Source: Candidatus Pacearchaeota archaeon (GTDB lineage Archaea > Nanobdellota > Nanobdellia > Pacearchaeales > GW2011-AR1). Taken from it: DNA of 20,693 nucleotides. The DNA is taken from assembly GCA_002689985.1 (NCBI GenBank), contig NZDC01000028.1, positions 1 to 20,693 on the forward strand, given 5' to 3'. Shown here in pieces: positions 18,965 through 20,693 of the stretch. The notes under the pieces are model-generated. The model made no database searches and was not told where the DNA came from. It worked only from the letters and a program-made list of their open reading frames with translations. Position 1 is the stretch's first letter; every line of letters starts with the position of its first letter. The position numbers and the translations under genes are program-made.

Positions 18965-20693
18965 TTATTCTCCTAAACTTGCAGTTAATGTTATTGTTGA
19001 ATTTCTTACTCCTGCAGTTTCTGTTACAGGACCTGTAATATTAATATCAACTTCTGCTGTATCTGTTAAATCTGTATAATTTAATTCTGAAATTGCAAGT
19101 AAACCTGTTCCATTTGCTGACATATTTGCAAATGAAGTAATTGATAATCCCCAGTTAAATGAATTATTTTCAAGTGTATAATTATCAACTTTAAATTGAT
19201 AATATTGACTTGGATTAGAAACACTATTCCAAAGATCTGTTGCCCAAATTGTGATATTTACAAGTACATTTCCTATATTTTCAATTAATAATGGTAATGG
19301 AGAATTATCTGTTGTATCTTGGGATGTATTAAACGCAATTGTTCCAAATGCAATTGAAGAATTTAATAAAGATATTTCAACTAATGATTGTATAGATATA
19401 TTTCTATCTGTTGTCCAAGTTCCATATTCTTCTAAATCATTTGCAATAACACTCCAATTATAATAGTAATTATTATCTGATAAAAACTTTAAGTTACTTG
19501 CAATAGTATATGAAGTACTAGATATATTTTGAATATATCTTGAATCTTGAGCAGCACAACCAGTATAACAAGTTAAATTAAATTCATAAGTCATAGTATC
19601 ATTATCATCATCTGTTGCACTCCATGTAAATGTAGGAGTTTTATTTGTTGTTGTGTTTCCGTCTGCAGGAGATAATAGGGTTACAATTGGTGGAGAATTT
19701 AAGATTGTTAAATTATTTGTGTTCACTTGACTAGTAAAACTAATTCCATTAAAGAATTTCATAGAACATGTCCAGTTTTCACCTTTTGTGGTGTTTTGTA
19801 AATTTAAATTTGTTGTAAAAAATGTTCCATTAGAATAACTGTTATTAAAATCAATACTTAAATATTCTATTGAATTATTATACCAAATAACTGTAAGATT
19901 CATTGTTGAATTATCTATGTCTTCTAAAGTATCAAAACAATTCAGGTTTTGTAATGTTTTATTTGTTCCATCTGTAGAATTTATTTCTGGTGTGGGAATA
20001 CCTGTATTATTAACAGTCAGATTCCAGTATTTCCAATCAGCACCAACTAATTGATTAGAGACATTTACTAATATTAAATAAGTTCCTTCTTGTGTATAAT
20101 TTCCGCTCCAGTTAAATTGTGTTAGATTTTCATAAGAAGTTTGTTCATTTCCATCAATAAACCATTCTATTGTTATTGCAGAATTGTTTGTGAAAGTGAT
20201 ATTAAATGTCTGATTATTTGGTTCTACAATTGAAACATTAATTGTTGTTAGATCTTCATAACTCTCTCCTCCTGTAGAATTAGGATATATTGTTGTTATA
20301 TTTGGTGCAAGAATTACAGCTAAATTAACTGTATTTTCACCAGCGTAATTACCAAATGTTGAATTTACTTTTATTGGATATGTTCCAGTATTGCTTGGTG
20401 CTGTCCAAGTGTAAGTGTATTCTCCTGTTGCATTTGTTGATAATTCAGAACTTAATAAAGTCCCATTCTGATAAATATAAACAACAGTATTACTAACATT
20501 AGTTCCATTAGTTAAGCTTAAATGACCACTAATAGTGACAGAGGTATTTGCATCAATTGATGCTGAACTTAAACTTGTTGATACATTCATTAGTGTTATG
20601 TTTTTTGTAGAAGAATTTACTGATAAATCACTATTATCATATGCTGTGTAATTCCATTGCCATTCACCCATTATACTTATGTTATAACTATAG
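18965..20693 (-). CDS. Large, sequon-rich surface/secreted protein (5' end beyond window)
   Basis: The frame stays open from the stop at 18965 to the right edge: the codons between the edge and the Met at 20671 (reading YSYNISIM) contain no stop. That Met is probably internal and the N-terminus, with any signal peptide, lies outside the window. The visible 575 residues are beta-rich with Ig/fibronectin-like repeats: SSASIDANTSVTISGHLSLTNG with TGTYPIKVNSTFGNYAGEN, and SPADGNTTTNKTPTFTWSATDDDNDT, a typical extracellular Ig-like phrase. About 50 N-x-S/T sequons imply dense N-glycosylation. There is no C-terminal TM anchor; it ends STITLTASLGE. It may be an S-layer-like, adhesin or pseudopilin-associated protein; no enzyme motif is seen. 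Confidence 0.7.
   Translation of the reverse strand, partial: YSYNISIMGEWQWNYTAYDNSDLSVNSSTKNITLMNVSTSLSSASIDANTSVTISGHLSLTNGTNVSNTVVYIYQNGTLLSSELSTNATGEYTYTWTAPSNTGTYPIKVNSTFGNYAGENTVNLAVILAPNITTIYPNSTGGESYEDLTTINVSIVEPNNQTFNITFTNNSAITIEWFIDGNEQTSYENLTQFNWSGNYTQEGTYLILVNVSNQLVGADWKYWNLTVNNTGIPTPEINSTDGTNKTLQNLNCFDTLEDIDNSTMNLTVIWYNNSIEYLSIDFNNSYSNGTFFTTNLNLQNTTKGENWTCSMKFFNGISFTSQVNTNNLTILNSPPIVTLLSPADGNTTTNKTPTFTWSATDDDNDTMTYEFNLTCYTGCAAQDSRYIQNISSTSYTIASNLKFLSDNNYYYNWSVIANDLEEYGTWTTDRNISIQSLVEISLLNSSIAFGTIAFNTSQDTTDNSPLPLLIENIGNVLVNITIWATDLWNSVSNPSQYYQFKVDNYTLENNSFNWGLSITSFANMSANGTGLLAISELNYTDLTDTAEVDINITGPVTETAGVRNSTITLTASLGE

Overview
The window looks like a chromosome segment of a small, strongly AT-rich archaeon, most likely a DPANN lineage of the Pacearchaeota/Woesearchaeota kind. 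Support: an archaeal/eukaryotic-type TrpRS, the start of an archaeal-type ThrRS, a Pyrococcus-type single-cluster ferredoxin, tRNA-thiolation proteins of archaeal type, and N-glycosylation-rich surface proteins with Gly-rich linkers and 'DCGG' Cys motifs. Most promoters have a TATA box centred 25.5 to 30.5 nt before the start codon and no visible Shine-Dalgarno site, so transcripts should be leaderless or nearly so. The lineage is inferred from gene content, not from a phylogenetic marker.

Left part (1-8050): the 5' end of thrS and a membrane-anchored lytic-transglycosylase-like protein diverge from one TATA box. Next come trpS (leftward) and a receptor-like protein with an extracellular region, one TM helix and a degenerate class III nucleotide-cyclase domain (rightward). 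An intact PP-loop tRNA-thiolation enzyme then sits directly upstream of a TtuA/Ncs6-like protein that has lost its PP-loop. A 44-codon gene follows, then lemA, htpX and a four-TM protein, a plausible membrane-quality-control cluster.

Middle (8072-11626): a perfectly symmetric palindromic TATA box lies exactly midway between the start codons of lemA and a 57-aa ferredoxin. Phosphoenolpyruvate synthase follows, with an inverted repeat over its TATA box. Then comes a two-gene unit: a coiled-coil protein and an orphan secretion-ATPase-like N-terminal domain with no motor domain.

Right part (11628-20693), all on the minus strand: surface-protein genes alternate with three toxin-antitoxin modules (RelE-like, MazEF, HTH-MNT/HEPN). 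The surface genes include a Cys-rich pair sharing DCGG motifs, a beta-rich protein with a small TM partner, and a large glycosylation-rich protein that runs off the right edge. A signal peptidase I gene lies among them. Several of these promoters carry a dyad between the TATA box and the start codon, suggesting operator control.

The genome is compact: convergent genes overlap by 11 nt (840-850), abut exactly (4039/4040) or are 1 nt apart (11627). No stretch over 300 bases lacks a gene. I saw no tRNA, rRNA, CRISPR array or insertion sequence.
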